Assembly (NCBI GenBank): GCA_964418585.1
Contig: CAYQMG010000054.1
Span: 30,148 to 94,147, forward strand
Direction: 5' to 3'
DNA length: 64,000 nt
From: JAJRTE01 sp964418585
Lineage (GTDB): Bacteria; Myxococcota_A; UBA796; JAJRTE01
A program made the translations under genes and the position numbers. Below the pieces are notes generated by a model that was given only the letters and a program-made list of their open reading frames with translations, made no database searches and was not told the DNA's origin. Positions 52,067 through 61,312 of the stretch are shown here, one piece after another. Positions within the stretch are counted from its first letter, which is position 1; each line of letters begins with the position of its first letter.

Positions 52067-52692
52067 CAAAACACCTCGGCAATGGTGGCGTCCGTATCCG
52101 GACTGTCGGAAAACCGGAGGGCCTGTCTGGGATAGACTGCAGGGGTGGCAGCGGCCTCGGGCTCGATCCGACGGATCGTCCAGTCGGTCGCAGGGGCAGT
52201 GTTCAGGCCCATCATACCGGCGTGGCTGGCACCGGGCGCCGCGCCGGGCCGGGTGCTTTCCAGGGTCTGGATCTGGTGCGCCACCTCCTCGAGCCCGGCA
52301 GGAGAGATGACAGAGAGAAGGTGAAATACGGCAGCCAGAAGCGCCGCCAATACCAGGACCTGGTACGCGGGAACAGGGGTGTGCGCGGTCTTCCAGAACC
52401 AGTCGCCGAACCGCCGAAGCAAGGATCGCCGCCCCGCCACCATCTGCTTGAGATGCCGCTCCACCACAGGCGAGGGAGATACAGGACCACCGGGCAACTC
52501 ATCGGCGAGCTTCAGCACGCTCAGCAACTCCTTGAACGACGCAGAGCAGCCCTCGCATTGGGCAATGTGACTCCGCACCTCTGCAGCAAAATCCGCCTCC
52601 AACTCGTCGTAGGTGAGATCGATCAACGTCTCCCAACTCGGACAGTCCTTCCCGGACCCGACCCTGCCTGTCCTCTGCCACCGACCGTTCAT
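52066..52692 (-). CDS. Zinc-finger anti-sigma factor, membrane-anchored
   Basis: A 208-residue protein. The N-terminal zinc-binding anti-sigma domain has HIAQCEGC (HxxxCxxC) with an upstream Cys in KDCPSW. One membrane helix lies at about 110-130 (YQVLVLAALLAAVFHLL), followed by a 75-residue periplasmic tail. The start ATG at 52692 has GGGAGG seven bases upstream; a GTG at 52710 that overlaps the sigma stop is also possible. It should hold the ECF sigma factor encoded just upstream at the membrane and release it on a signal. Confidence 0.85.
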   Translation of the reverse strand: MNGRWQRTGRVGSGKDCPSWETLIDLTYDELEADFAAEVRSHIAQCEGCSASFKELLSVLKLADELPGGPVSPSPVVERHLKQMVAGRRSLLRRFGDWFWKTAHTPVPAYQVLVLAALLAAVFHLLSVISPAGLEEVAHQIQTLESTRPGAAPGASHAGMMGLNTAPATDWTIRRIEPEAAATPAVYPRQALRFSDSPDTDATIAEVF

Positions 52693-52706
52693 CTCATGGC
52701 CTCCCG

Positions 52707-53387
52707 TCACCGTACCTGGTGCTCACCCGGTCCCCGCCCGCGTGCAGACGCGATGGGCGTCACATTGTCCGGGAGCCGGGCCAGGGATACCCGCAACGCT
52801 GTTACCGCCAGGTGCACCCTCGACTTGGCCGTGCCCACAGGACACCCACAAACCTGGGCGATCTCCTCGTAGGTGAGCCCGTGATGGTGCCGCAAGAGGA
52901 ACGCCTCCCGCTGCGCGTCCGGCAACATGCTCAATGCCCGCTCCAACACTGCGCCTTCCTGATGGCGATCAGCAACCTCATCAGGGAGCGAGGTCGACCG
53001 GCCCCACATGGGCACTGTCTGATCCGCACGAGCGTCCTGGAGGGGAGCGAACCGCCGGTGCGCTTGATCGCGACGATGGGTCAAGCACAGGTTGCGGGCA
53101 ATGACATAGAGGTAGGTGCTCAACCCCGCTGTGTCCGGCTCGAACCGACGGTCCTTCAACAGCCGCAGGAAGGTTTCCTGAAGCAGTTCCTCGGCCTCCA
53201 TCCGGTTGGGCACGCGCTGAAGGATAAACCCCAACAAGCCGGGGGCGAACCGGCGATACAGCCCCTCGAACGCCTCCACGTCCCCTGCCCGGATGGCCTT
53301 CAGCAACTGTTTGTCACGAGCCCGGGCTCTCCCCACGTCGTCCTCCTCCAAGAAAACAGTGGACTCCGACAGCCCCATTGTGACCAT
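52707..53387 (-). CDS. ECF-type RNA polymerase sigma factor
   Basis: A 226-residue sigma70 relative with only regions 2 and 4. Region 2: FEGLYRRFAPGLLGFI, NRMEAEELLQETFLRLL, then STYLYVIARNLCL. Region 4: LERALSMLPDAQREAFLLRHHHGLTYEEIAQVCGCPVGTAKSR, of which the helix-turn-helix is the last third. It precedes the anti-sigma gene by 14 bases. It probably controls the operon with the S41-like and FAD oxidase genes. The start may be ATG 53387 or 53378. Confidence 0.92.
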   Translation of the reverse strand: MVTMGLSESTVFLEEDDVGRARARDKQLLKAIRAGDVEAFEGLYRRFAPGLLGFILQRVPNRMEAEELLQETFLRLLKDRRFEPDTAGLSTYLYVIARNLCLTHRRDQAHRRFAPLQDARADQTVPMWGRSTSLPDEVADRHQEGAVLERALSMLPDAQREAFLLRHHHGLTYEEIAQVCGCPVGTAKSRVHLAVTALRVSLARLPDNVTPIASARGRGPGEHQVR

Positions 53388-53418
53388 TGTTCCCCCAGAA
53401 GGTCAAACACACAGCCAC

Positions 53419-53430
53419 GAACAAGCGTTC
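53419..53430. promoter_or_regulatory. Imperfect inverted repeat between the sigma factor and TPR lipoprotein genes
   Basis: GAAC, four bases, GTTC (GAACAAGCGTTC) lies in the 66-base gap between divergent genes. It could be part of an operator or ECF promoter for autoregulation, but one short repeat is weak evidence. Confidence 0.2.
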
Positions 53431-53453
53431 AATCCATTGACGAGGAGATGACA

Positions 53454-54026
53454 ATGATACGCCGGTTCCCACGCCAGAGACAGCGCTCCGGACAACCCAG
53501 TCGCTTCCTGCCAGCGCTCGTCACCTCGATCCTGCTCCTGACCGGGTGCGCTCGAACAGAGGTCTCGAGCGGCGCACACGCCGCCCAGGAGGCGGTGAAT
53601 CGAGGAGGGCTGGCGTTCCAACGGGGGGACATGGAGCGGGCCGAAACCGCGTATCGCGAGGCGATCGCCCTGGCCCCCACCTACGTGGAAGGACACATCG
53701 GTCTCGGCGCCGTCCTCTCGCAACAGGGACGGGATGAGGAGGCGGTCACCCATTTCCAGGAAGCGATTCGGCTCGCTCCAGACAACTCGAGAGCCTACAG
53801 CGGCCTGGGTGTGGCGCTGTCTGGGCTGGGAGACACGGCCGGAGCGGTCACGGCCTTCGAGCAAGCGGTCCGGCTCGACCCCACCTCGGCCGAGGCGCGT
53901 TTCGGACTCGGCATGGCCTACCTCGCGGCCGGGGACCGGGGCAAGGCGTTCGACCAGGTCCGCGCGCTCGAGCCTCTCGACCCGGTCCTGGCGCAGAAAC
54001 TGCGCATCCTGGTCTCCCCCTTCTGA
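53454..54026 (+). CDS. TPR lipoprotein
   Basis: A 190-residue lipoprotein with a lipobox (LLTGC near residue 30) and four TPR-like units (GDMERAETAYREAIALAP, DEEAVTHFQEAIRLAPDN, GAVTAFEQAVRLDP). It is exported and probably lipid-anchored; TPR proteins act as assembly scaffolds, as PilF/PilW does for secretins. The ATG at 53454 is preceded by GAGGAG at six bases, deciding it over the ATG two codons earlier. It is divergent from the ECF sigma factor and may be one of its targets. Confidence 0.78.
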   Translation: MIRRFPRQRQRSGQPSRFLPALVTSILLLTGCARTEVSSGAHAAQEAVNRGGLAFQRGDMERAETAYREAIALAPTYVEGHIGLGAVLSQQGRDEEAVTHFQEAIRLAPDNSRAYSGLGVALSGLGDTAGAVTAFEQAVRLDPTSAEARFGLGMAYLAAGDRGKAFDQVRALEPLDPVLAQKLRILVSPF

Positions 54027-54040
54027 TCCCCGCCCGCCGC

Positions 54041-57000
54041 TCAGCCCACCACCGAAATCCGCAGAGAAAGGGCCTCTCCCGCCAACTTGACGGTCTTGAC
54101 ATCTTCGCCCGTCAGCCCTTCAACCTCCACCAACCGGTCGGTCAATGTTTCACGACGGATGTGCTCCTCATGCGCCTCCAGGGCCGCACGAACGGCCGTC
54201 CCGCTCGAGAACCACGCCAGCTCAATGTGGTTCTGAACCTCCAGGCCACGCTCTTTCCGGAATTGCTGCACGTGCCGCACGATGTCCCGGGCCAGCCCCT
54301 CCCTTCGCAATGCTTCGGTGAGGTGCACGTCGAGGACCAGAGCGGGAACCTCCTCGGACAACACCATGTCTTCTGGAACGACTCTCTGGACCACCACCTC
54401 CTCGGCCGAGATCTCCCAGGCCTTTCCGTCCGCCTCGAGCCGATAGGGCCGCCCGGCAGCCACCGCGGCAGCCACTTCGCCGGCCGGAGCCTGGGCCAGG
54501 GCCTTCACGATGGCTCGAGTATCCTTGCCGAATTTCGGCCCGATCCGCTTGTGGTTGGGTTTCACCTGGTACTGGACGAACTCATCCAGGCTATCGGTAA
54601 TCACCACTTGCTTGATGTTCAGTTCGTCCAGCAAGTGGTCCTGAAACCGTCGGAGCGTGGTCGCCGTTTCCTCGTCCGCGACCTGGACGATGAGGCGCGG
54701 GAGGGGCTGACGGACCCGAATCTGCCGCGCCTCGCGGAGTGCCAGGACGCGGCTGACCACGTCGGCGACCAGGTCCACCTGTTCTGCAAGCCCCGGGGTA
54801 TGGAGGGCGGGGTCGAACCGGGGATAGTCGCAATGGTGCACACTTTCCGGAGCCGTTGCGTCCCAGGAGCGGACGAGGTTCTGGTACATTTCCTCGGTGA
54901 CGAATGGGACCACCGGGGCGAGCACCTTGGCGAGGTCCACCAGGACGCGGTAAAGGGTCTGGTATGCAGCGAGCTTGTCCGTGTCGGACTGATTTCTGGG
55001 CCGCCAGAACCGACGCCGGTTGCGGCGGATGTACCAGTTGCTCAGCCGTTCGATGAAGTCGTCGGCAGCAGCGACCAGCCTGGGCACGTCATAGTCGGCA
55101 AGCGCCTCGTTGGCGACCCGGATGAGGACCTGGAGTTTGCTGAGGAGCCAGCGGTCGATGTCCTGGAGCTGGTCGTAGGGCACGGTGGGTCTGGAGGGGT
55201 CGAACCCGTCGAGGCGGGCATAGTTGACGAAGAAGCTGTACGTATTCCACCAGGTGCTGAACACGCGGCGTCGGACCTGATCGCCGATCCGGTATCCGAA
55301 GTTGAGGTTGTTGGTTGGGATCTGGCCGCAGTAGATCCAGCGCATCACGTCGGCGCCCATCTTTTCGACCGCTTCGTCGAACCAGATGGCGTTTCCGGTG
55401 GACTTGTGCATCTCCTTGCCTTCTTCGTCACGGACAAGGGCATGGCCCAGGAGCGTCTTGAACGGAGGGATGTTCTCCATCATGGTGCTCATGGCGAGGA
55501 GCGCGTAGAACCAGTTCCGGAACTGCCCGGGGAAGCACTCGAGCACCAGGTCTGCGGGGATCCACTTTTCCCAGTAGGCCCGGTCGGTGTTGTACTTGAC
55601 GGTGGAATAGGGCACGATCCCGGCGTCCAGCCACGGATTGCCCACATCCAGAATCCGGGCGACTTCCTTGCCGCACCGCTCACACCGGATTCGGATGTTG
55701 TCCACCCACGGCCGGTGGGGGCTGTGGCCCTCGAACTGTTCCCAGCCGGCCACGGCCCGGGCCTTGAGTTCCTCCTTGCTGCCGATCACGTCGAACCAAC
55801 CGCAAGAGCACTCGAAGATGGGGAGTGCGAGGCCCCAGAAGCGCTTTTTGCTGATCATCCAGTCGTGCATGTTGTCGAGCCAGTTGTGCTCCTGGTCCCG
55901 TCCCCACTCGGGAATCCACCGGATCTGGTCCACGATGGCCTTGATTTCGTCGCGCCACGCCATGTCGATGTACCACTCGTCCACGGCCCGGAACAGCAGG
56001 GGGGTGCCGCACCGCCAGCAATGGGGGTAGTCATGCCCGTACCGCTCGCGCTTGTAGTAGATGCCCTTCTTTCTCAAGCGCTCGACCACGGCTTCGCCGA
56101 CCTCGAGAGCGCTCTGACCGGTCAGGAATCCGTATCCATCCACGTAGGTTCCATCCTCCCCGATCGGGGTGAGGACAGGGAGATCGAGCGCCTTGCCGAG
56201 TTCGAAGTCCTCCTTGCCGCAGCCCGGGGCGATATGCACGATCCCGGTTCCCTCTCCTTCCGAGACCTCCTCCCAGGGAATGACCCGGTGGACATAGTCC
56301 TGGCTCGAGAAGGTATGGCGAACCGCATCCAGGTCGTCGAACGGACCCGCATAGGTCCACCCGAGCAACGCCTTGCCCTCGAGCCGCCGTATCACCTCGT
56401 AAGGGCCTCGTTCCTTGACCACGTGCTCGAGCGATTCGGCCAGGTAGAGGGTCTGTCCGTTCTGACGCACGGCGATGTAGCGCATGGACGGGTTCACGGC
56501 GGCGGCCACATTGGCGGCGAGGGTCCAGGGGGTGGTGGTCCAGACGAGCAGACTCTCGTTGTCGCGCTCGAGCAGGGGGAATCGAACGAACACGGAGAGG
56601 TCTTCCACGAAGCGGTACCCTTCCCGGCGTTCCTGCTCGCTGATCCCGGTCTCGCAGCGAGGACACCAGGGCATGGCGTCCCGCCCTTTGTAGATGAGGC
56701 CCCGATTGTGGCACTTCTTCAAGAAAGACCAGATGGTGTAGTTGTTCTCGTCAGACAGGGTGTAGTAGCTGTTGTCCCAGTCCATCCAGTACCCGAGCCG
56801 GATCGATTGCTCGGTCTGAACCCTGGAAAACCTCGCCACTCGAGCCTTGCACCGATTGATGAAATCCTCGAGGCCGGCCTTGACGATGTCGGCCTTGGTG
56901 GCGTAGCCCATCTCCTTCTCGACCTCGACCTCCACCCACAGGCCCTGGCAGTCGAACCCGTTTTGATAACGAAGTTCGTGCCCGGTCATGGCGTGATAGC

Positions 57001-57208
57001 GCTGGTAGCAGTCCTTGAGCGTCCGCCCCCAGGCATGGTGCACGCCCATGGGGTTGTTGGCGGTGATGGGACCATCCAGGAAGGACCACGGCGGCTTGCC
57101 GGCGTTCTTTTCCCGCAATTTGTCGAACGCATGAACGTCGTCCCACCACTTGAGAATCCGGTGCTCAAGCTCCACATGGTTGCAGGTCGAATCCACCTGT
57201 CGAAACAT
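54041..57208 (-). CDS. ileS: Isoleucyl-tRNA synthetase, eukaryote-like type
   Basis: A 1055-residue class I synthetase. The HIGH-type motif is NPMGVHHAWGR and the KMSKS-type loop reads GKEMHKSTGN, a variant. CP1 editing region contains WTTTPWTLAANVA and TGIVHIAPGCG. CxxC zinc pairs occur (PWCPRCE, CWRCG, RCERCG). The C-terminal RNA-binding domain is long, typical of the ileS2/eukaryotic branch. The ATG at 57208 has GGAG nine bases upstream; the open frame to 57388 is rejected. Stop lies 15 bases from the convergent TPR lipoprotein. Confidence 0.95.
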   Translation of the reverse strand: MFRQVDSTCNHVELEHRILKWWDDVHAFDKLREKNAGKPPWSFLDGPITANNPMGVHHAWGRTLKDCYQRYHAMTGHELRYQNGFDCQGLWVEVEVEKEMGYATKADIVKAGLEDFINRCKARVARFSRVQTEQSIRLGYWMDWDNSYYTLSDENNYTIWSFLKKCHNRGLIYKGRDAMPWCPRCETGISEQERREGYRFVEDLSVFVRFPLLERDNESLLVWTTTPWTLAANVAAAVNPSMRYIAVRQNGQTLYLAESLEHVVKERGPYEVIRRLEGKALLGWTYAGPFDDLDAVRHTFSSQDYVHRVIPWEEVSEGEGTGIVHIAPGCGKEDFELGKALDLPVLTPIGEDGTYVDGYGFLTGQSALEVGEAVVERLRKKGIYYKRERYGHDYPHCWRCGTPLLFRAVDEWYIDMAWRDEIKAIVDQIRWIPEWGRDQEHNWLDNMHDWMISKKRFWGLALPIFECSCGWFDVIGSKEELKARAVAGWEQFEGHSPHRPWVDNIRIRCERCGKEVARILDVGNPWLDAGIVPYSTVKYNTDRAYWEKWIPADLVLECFPGQFRNWFYALLAMSTMMENIPPFKTLLGHALVRDEEGKEMHKSTGNAIWFDEAVEKMGADVMRWIYCGQIPTNNLNFGYRIGDQVRRRVFSTWWNTYSFFVNYARLDGFDPSRPTVPYDQLQDIDRWLLSKLQVLIRVANEALADYDVPRLVAAADDFIERLSNWYIRRNRRRFWRPRNQSDTDKLAAYQTLYRVLVDLAKVLAPVVPFVTEEMYQNLVRSWDATAPESVHHCDYPRFDPALHTPGLAEQVDLVADVVSRVLALREARQIRVRQPLPRLIVQVADEETATTLRRFQDHLLDELNIKQVVITDSLDEFVQYQVKPNHKRIGPKFGKDTRAIVKALAQAPAGEVAAAVAAGRPYRLEADGKAWEISAEEVVVQRVVPEDMVLSEEVPALVLDVHLTEALRREGLARDIVRHVQQFRKERGLEVQNHIELAWFSSGTAVRAALEAHEEHIRRETLTDRLVEVEGLTGEDVKTVKLAGEALSLRISVVG

Positions 57209-57463
57209 CGTCTCGTTCTCCATCCTTTCCCGTGTGCCGGGGGAGGGTCCTTCCCCCGTCGGGAGACCAGTCGCAGTACGCACACCTTCCACAGACCCCC
57301 GGCCTGCTCCAAAAACCCCCGGCAAGCGCACCGCCGGATCGAAGGGTGTCAGTCGGGACAACATGCCTCGAGCACGGCACAATTGCAAGCGTGTTTCGGA
57401 CGATGAACGGGATACGCGCGTGGAAGTACCGAGCGGTCCCTCGGTGGTGTGGAGGACGACGGG

Positions 57464-58057
57464 TCAGGCAGGGACCGACGTGGACCGGACGATCTCGAGC
57501 TTTTCGAGCACGACGGGGGTAAGGGGGCGGTCCATGGGGTCTCGAGGGGTGTTGGCGATCTTCTTGACCACGTCGAGTCCAGACACAGCCGCGCCGAATA
57601 CGGAGTGCCGGTTGTCCAGGTGCGGTGTCGGGACCTCGGTGATAAAGAACTGGGAACCGTTGGTGTTCGGGCCGGCATTGGCCATGGAAAGGATCCCGGG
57701 CCTGTCATGGCGCAGGTCGGGGTGGAACTCGTCCTGGAACCGATAGCCCGGGCCACCTGTTCCCCGACCAAGCGGATCTCCTCCCTGAATCATGAACTGC
57801 GGAATGACCCGATGGAAGATCGTCCCGTCATACAGCGGCGTCCGAACCCGCTTGCCGGTCCGGGGGTCGGTCCACTCCCTGGTCCCCGTGGCCAGGCCCA
57901 CAAAGTTGCTCACCGTGACCGGCGCCTGCTCCTCGAACAACTCCACCACGATGTCGCCCATCGTGGTATGAAAGATCGCGTACAGCTTGCCTTCACCCTT
58001 GAGTTCTTCAGGCAGATCCACACTGCCCGCGGGCTTGCGACCACCGAACCAGCTCAT
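57464..58057 (-). CDS. Cyclophilin-type peptidyl-prolyl isomerase
   Basis: A 197-residue cyclophilin that catalyses cis-trans isomerisation of prolyl bonds. Catalytic and family motifs are IFHRVIPQFMIQGGD, GSQFFITEVPTPHLDN and HSVFG. The usual Trp of the drug-binding site is His in PHLDN, which predicts poor cyclosporin binding. No signal peptide, so probably cytoplasmic. AAGGAG five bases before the ATG at 58057 supports the start over a longer frame. It lies between ileS and the M29 aminopeptidase. Confidence 0.93.
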   Translation of the reverse strand: MSWFGGRKPAGSVDLPEELKGEGKLYAIFHTTMGDIVVELFEEQAPVTVSNFVGLATGTREWTDPRTGKRVRTPLYDGTIFHRVIPQFMIQGGDPLGRGTGGPGYRFQDEFHPDLRHDRPGILSMANAGPNTNGSQFFITEVPTPHLDNRHSVFGAAVSGLDVVKKIANTPRDPMDRPLTPVVLEKLEIVRSTSVPA

Positions 58058-58203
58058 GTCGCTCCTTTCTCCACATGGGTCCGCCGCCATCGTCCCGGGA
58101 CATCGTCAGGAAAACCGGAGGTCCTCGAAAGGGGGCGTATCCCCATGCCAATCGATGTTTGTACCGGCCCCGCATACGCGAGACCACCTTTCAGTGTGCC
58201 ACC

Positions 58204-59292
58204 CTACAACACAAAGCGCCCCCTGTCCAGAAGGAGCGCCCCGTCGACCGTCACGGTCGGCTCCAGCATCACCATGTCCCAGTGGAGAGAAGACCGGTTG
58301 TGCCCACCGTAGCTTCGGTTCTCCCCCAGGGCGAGGTGGATGGAACCGTAGATCTTCTCGTCCAACAGGGTGGGGCCGATGGGGCGGCGGAGTTCGTGGT
58401 TGGTTCCAAACCCGAGTTCTCCGATCCGATCCTTGTCCCCGGCATGAGCCGCCATGGCGGCCAGGAACAGATCATGCCCCTCCCGTGCACGCGACCCCAC
58501 CAGTCGGCCGGACCGAAACTCGAGCTGCAGGTCGCGGATACGCTGTCCCCGGTGAAACACGACCGGGTAGCGAACGGTTCCTTCCACCGACTCCTCCACC
58601 GGCGCCAGATAAACCTCACCAAAAGGGAGATTCGCCGTCACATCGCCACTGACCAGATCCTCGTCACTGATGATCCCGTCGTCCATGTTCACTCGCCGCG
58701 CCTCAATGGACATCTCGAGTTCGTCGCCCTCGGGAGACACGATCCGAACCCGCGCTCCATGCAACCGGTCCCGCACCTTCAGGCAAAGGTCGTGAATCCG
58801 TTCGATGTCAGCGGTCACGGCGCGCCAAAACGTTTCGCGGTAGGTGTCGAACGGCACATCGTACACCCGGGCTTCCTCCTCGGAAGGGAAACCAACCCCG
58901 ATCTTGCGGGCGTTCCGGCGCACTCGAGCTTCCTGCACGGGCGCGGTGGCGTCGGCGAGGATCTTGAGCCGGTGCGGGTCCACCTGGTCCAGTGCTCCGG
59001 GCGCAGGATACCTGGGGAGCCCGATATGACAATCCACGGTCTGCTCGAGGGTTGGAGCGTCCGGCGGGGTGCGTGCCAGGCAGGTCTCGGGGACCTCGTC
59101 GATCAACCGCCTGTCCAGGCTCGGCCAGGTGATGTCCAGTCGCGGGAAGGCCCCTGCGCGCCGGACAGCCACGGCGATTTCCTCCACCATGGGCAAGGTG
59201 TGAAGCCCCGCGGAAATTCGGACCACCTCGCCCTCACGAATACGAAGTTGCCGCTCGACCAGGGTTTGAGCAATTTTTGGATAGTCGACCAT
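58204..59292 (-). CDS. M29-family aminopeptidase
   Basis: A 362-residue metallo-aminopeptidase (thermophilic aminopeptidase T family). The C-terminal metal site has GELGFGTN (Glu ligand), GSIHLALG (His) and SSLHWDMVM (His and Asp), all preserved. It removes N-terminal residues from peptides and is cytoplasmic and dimeric in relatives. The ATG at 59292 gives the normal family N-terminus (YPKIAQTLVE) and has GGGAGG about eleven bases upstream; the frame extending to 59637 is rejected because it covers the carbamoyltransferase gene in another frame. Confidence 0.9.
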   Translation of the reverse strand: MVDYPKIAQTLVERQLRIREGEVVRISAGLHTLPMVEEIAVAVRRAGAFPRLDITWPSLDRRLIDEVPETCLARTPPDAPTLEQTVDCHIGLPRYPAPGALDQVDPHRLKILADATAPVQEARVRRNARKIGVGFPSEEEARVYDVPFDTYRETFWRAVTADIERIHDLCLKVRDRLHGARVRIVSPEGDELEMSIEARRVNMDDGIISDEDLVSGDVTANLPFGEVYLAPVEESVEGTVRYPVVFHRGQRIRDLQLEFRSGRLVGSRAREGHDLFLAAMAAHAGDKDRIGELGFGTNHELRRPIGPTLLDEKIYGSIHLALGENRSYGGHNRSSLHWDMVMLEPTVTVDGALLLDRGRFVL

Positions 59293-59425
59293 GCGCGTGC
59301 GTCCTCCCGTGTGCGACGATCCCCTTCGCCCGCAAGCGGGCTCGATCCAGGGTAGGACGCGACCTGTGGAAAGGCAACGACTTTTTCCCCAGCACCGACA
59401 CGAGATCGACAGGCGGTCCAGCCCA

Positions 59426-61135
59426 TCAGGCTGCGGCCTGGAGGGCCGCCTTCTCCACCACGAACGGCCCCATGGCCAGCAGGTCGATCCGCGCGCGCTT
59501 GAAGCAGTCGAAGGCCTCCTCCGGCGTGCACACGATGGGCTCCTGGAGATTGAACGAGGTGTTGATGACCATCGGGATTCCCGTTCGCCGATAGAAGGCC
59601 TCCACCACCGCATGGTAGGCCCCGTTGTCATCGGCATTGACCGTCTGGAGGCGACACGTGCCGTCCACGTGCAGGGCGGATGGGATGAGGCTTCGTTTCT
59701 CTTCCTTGACGCGCCCCACCAGGAGCATGTAAGGGCTGGGAACCTCCAGGTCGAAAAACTCCCCCACCTTGTCCTCGAGGATGGCCACGCCGTAGGGCCG
59801 GAACCACTCCCGGTGCTTGACCTTCTCGTTCAGGTAATCGCGGTGCCCCGGATTCCTCGGATCCGCCAGAATGCTGCGCGCCCCCAAAGCTCGAGGCCCC
59901 CACTCGAGCCGCCCCCGGAACCATCCCACGATCTTGCCTTCCGCCACCTGCTCGGCGACAAACTCGGCCAGCGCAGATTCCTCGAGACGCCGGTACGGGA
60001 CCCCCTCGTTCTCCAGGACACGCGCCATCTGGCTCTCGGTGAAGGATGGGCCAAGGTAGGCATGGCGCATCACCGTGGCCCGAGGCTTCCCGAGCAGCCC
60101 ATGGGTGGCATAGAGCGCGGCGCCGAGGGCGGCCCCGGCGTCACCGGCCGCGGGATGAATGAAGATGTCCTCGAACGGCGTCTCCTTCACGATACGACTG
60201 TTGGCCATGACGTTCAGGAACACACCTCCGGCACAGCACAGATGGGGCAGACCGGTTTCCTTGTGGACGTGATTGGCCATCATCACCAGGATTTCCTCGG
60301 TGACGGCTTGCAAGGTGGCGGCCACATCCTTGTGGTGCTCCTCGAACTCAGCGTCCGGTGCACGCTCCGGTCCGAGCAGGTCCACGAACCGGCGCGTGTA
60401 CATCCTGGCGCCCCGATTGAAATTGAAGTACTTCGAGTCGAGGGTGAAGCTCCCATCTGCGTGCACGTGCATGAACTTGCGGAACGCCTCCCGATACCGG
60501 GGCTTGCCGTAGGCGGCGAGCGCCATGACCTTGCCCTCTCCGATAAAGACGGGAAAACCCAGGTAGGTGGTCACGATGGCATAGAGAAGCCCAAGGGAGT
60601 GTGGATAGTTGAGCACCTTCTGGATGGTGATATCCGTCCCGGAACCCCGGCCGTAGCTGGCACTTGCCCACTCGCCGATACCATCCACGGTCAGGATCGC
60701 CGCCTTCTCGAACGGCGACACGTAAAACGCACTCGCCGCATGGGAAAGATGGTGCTTGAAAAAAAGGACCTCCCCCTCGAACCCCAGGTCGCTCTTCACG
60801 CGCAGCGGAAACGTGAGCTTGTGCTCCAGCCACTCCGGCATCATATCCATGAAATTCTTCAGAGAGAAGGGGTAGGAACGCAGATGACCGATGAGCACCC
60901 GGGCGAGTTTCAGAAAGGGTTTCTCGTAGAATGCCACGTAGTCCACGTCGTAGATGGAAATGTCCCCAGCCTGCAAGCAGTAGTTGATGGCGTTGATGGG
61001 GAAGACATTCGAGTACTTGACCCGGTCGAACCGCTCCTCCTGGACCGCGGCCACGATCCGACCGTCACGAACCAGGGCGGCCGCGGAGTCATGGTAGTAG
61101 CACGAGACGCCGAGCACATTGAGAGGCTTGTCCAT
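59426..61135 (-). CDS. Carbamoyltransferase, NodU/CmcH family (second copy)
   Basis: A 569-residue carbamoyltransferase with complete motifs: LGVSCYYHDSAAAL, metal-binding FKHHLSHAASAFY, LCCAGGVFLNVMANSRI, HPAAGDAGAALGAAL, RLEWGPRALGARSIL and VINTSFNLQEPIV. It resembles Nod-factor and antibiotic O-carbamoyltransferases. It lies 3 bases after a DUF5989 membrane protein, in a probable operon with another short membrane protein and a PP-loop enzyme. That grouping suggests action on a lipid-linked or membrane-proximal glycan. It is only distantly similar to the copy at 34806. Confidence 0.92.
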   Translation of the reverse strand: MDKPLNVLGVSCYYHDSAAALVRDGRIVAAVQEERFDRVKYSNVFPINAINYCLQAGDISIYDVDYVAFYEKPFLKLARVLIGHLRSYPFSLKNFMDMMPEWLEHKLTFPLRVKSDLGFEGEVLFFKHHLSHAASAFYVSPFEKAAILTVDGIGEWASASYGRGSGTDITIQKVLNYPHSLGLLYAIVTTYLGFPVFIGEGKVMALAAYGKPRYREAFRKFMHVHADGSFTLDSKYFNFNRGARMYTRRFVDLLGPERAPDAEFEEHHKDVAATLQAVTEEILVMMANHVHKETGLPHLCCAGGVFLNVMANSRIVKETPFEDIFIHPAAGDAGAALGAALYATHGLLGKPRATVMRHAYLGPSFTESQMARVLENEGVPYRRLEESALAEFVAEQVAEGKIVGWFRGRLEWGPRALGARSILADPRNPGHRDYLNEKVKHREWFRPYGVAILEDKVGEFFDLEVPSPYMLLVGRVKEEKRSLIPSALHVDGTCRLQTVNADDNGAYHAVVEAFYRRTGIPMVINTSFNLQEPIVCTPEEAFDCFKRARIDLLAMGPFVVEKAALQAAA

Positions 61136-61138
61136 GGT

Positions 61139-61300
61139 TCAGATGCCCGCGTAGACGAATGAAATGATTGCCACCGGAGTGACCTGGTAGACGAGAAACG
61201 CTGCAATGAGCAACACGAAAAGGATGAAGCCCAGAGCATAGAGGCGCTCCTTCTTCATCAGGTACCACATCTCCTTGACCAGGTAGATCAGCTTCCGCAT
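61139..61300 (-). CDS. DUF5989-type 53-residue membrane protein
   Basis: A small gene with GGAGG eight bases before the ATG at 61300 and stop TGA at 61139. The peptide starts MRKLIYLVKEMWYLMKKERL and continues with a single hydrophobic helix (about 23-45) and SFVYAGI at the end. This arrangement (basic amphipathic start, ERLY, LVYQVTP, short polar tail) matches the DUF5989 family often found beside carbamoyltransferases. It sits 3 bases before the carbamoyltransferase start, implying tight co-expression. Function unknown; an anchor for the enzyme is plausible. Confidence 0.75.
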   Translation of the reverse strand: MRKLIYLVKEMWYLMKKERLYALGFILFVLLIAAFLVYQVTPVAIISFVYAGI

Positions 61301-61312
61301 GCGTGGGACCTC

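Noticed and set aside
54161..57406. 1081-codon open frame antisense to ileS
   Set aside because: IleRS motifs occupy the minus strand throughout; the + frame is a shadow caused by high GC3.
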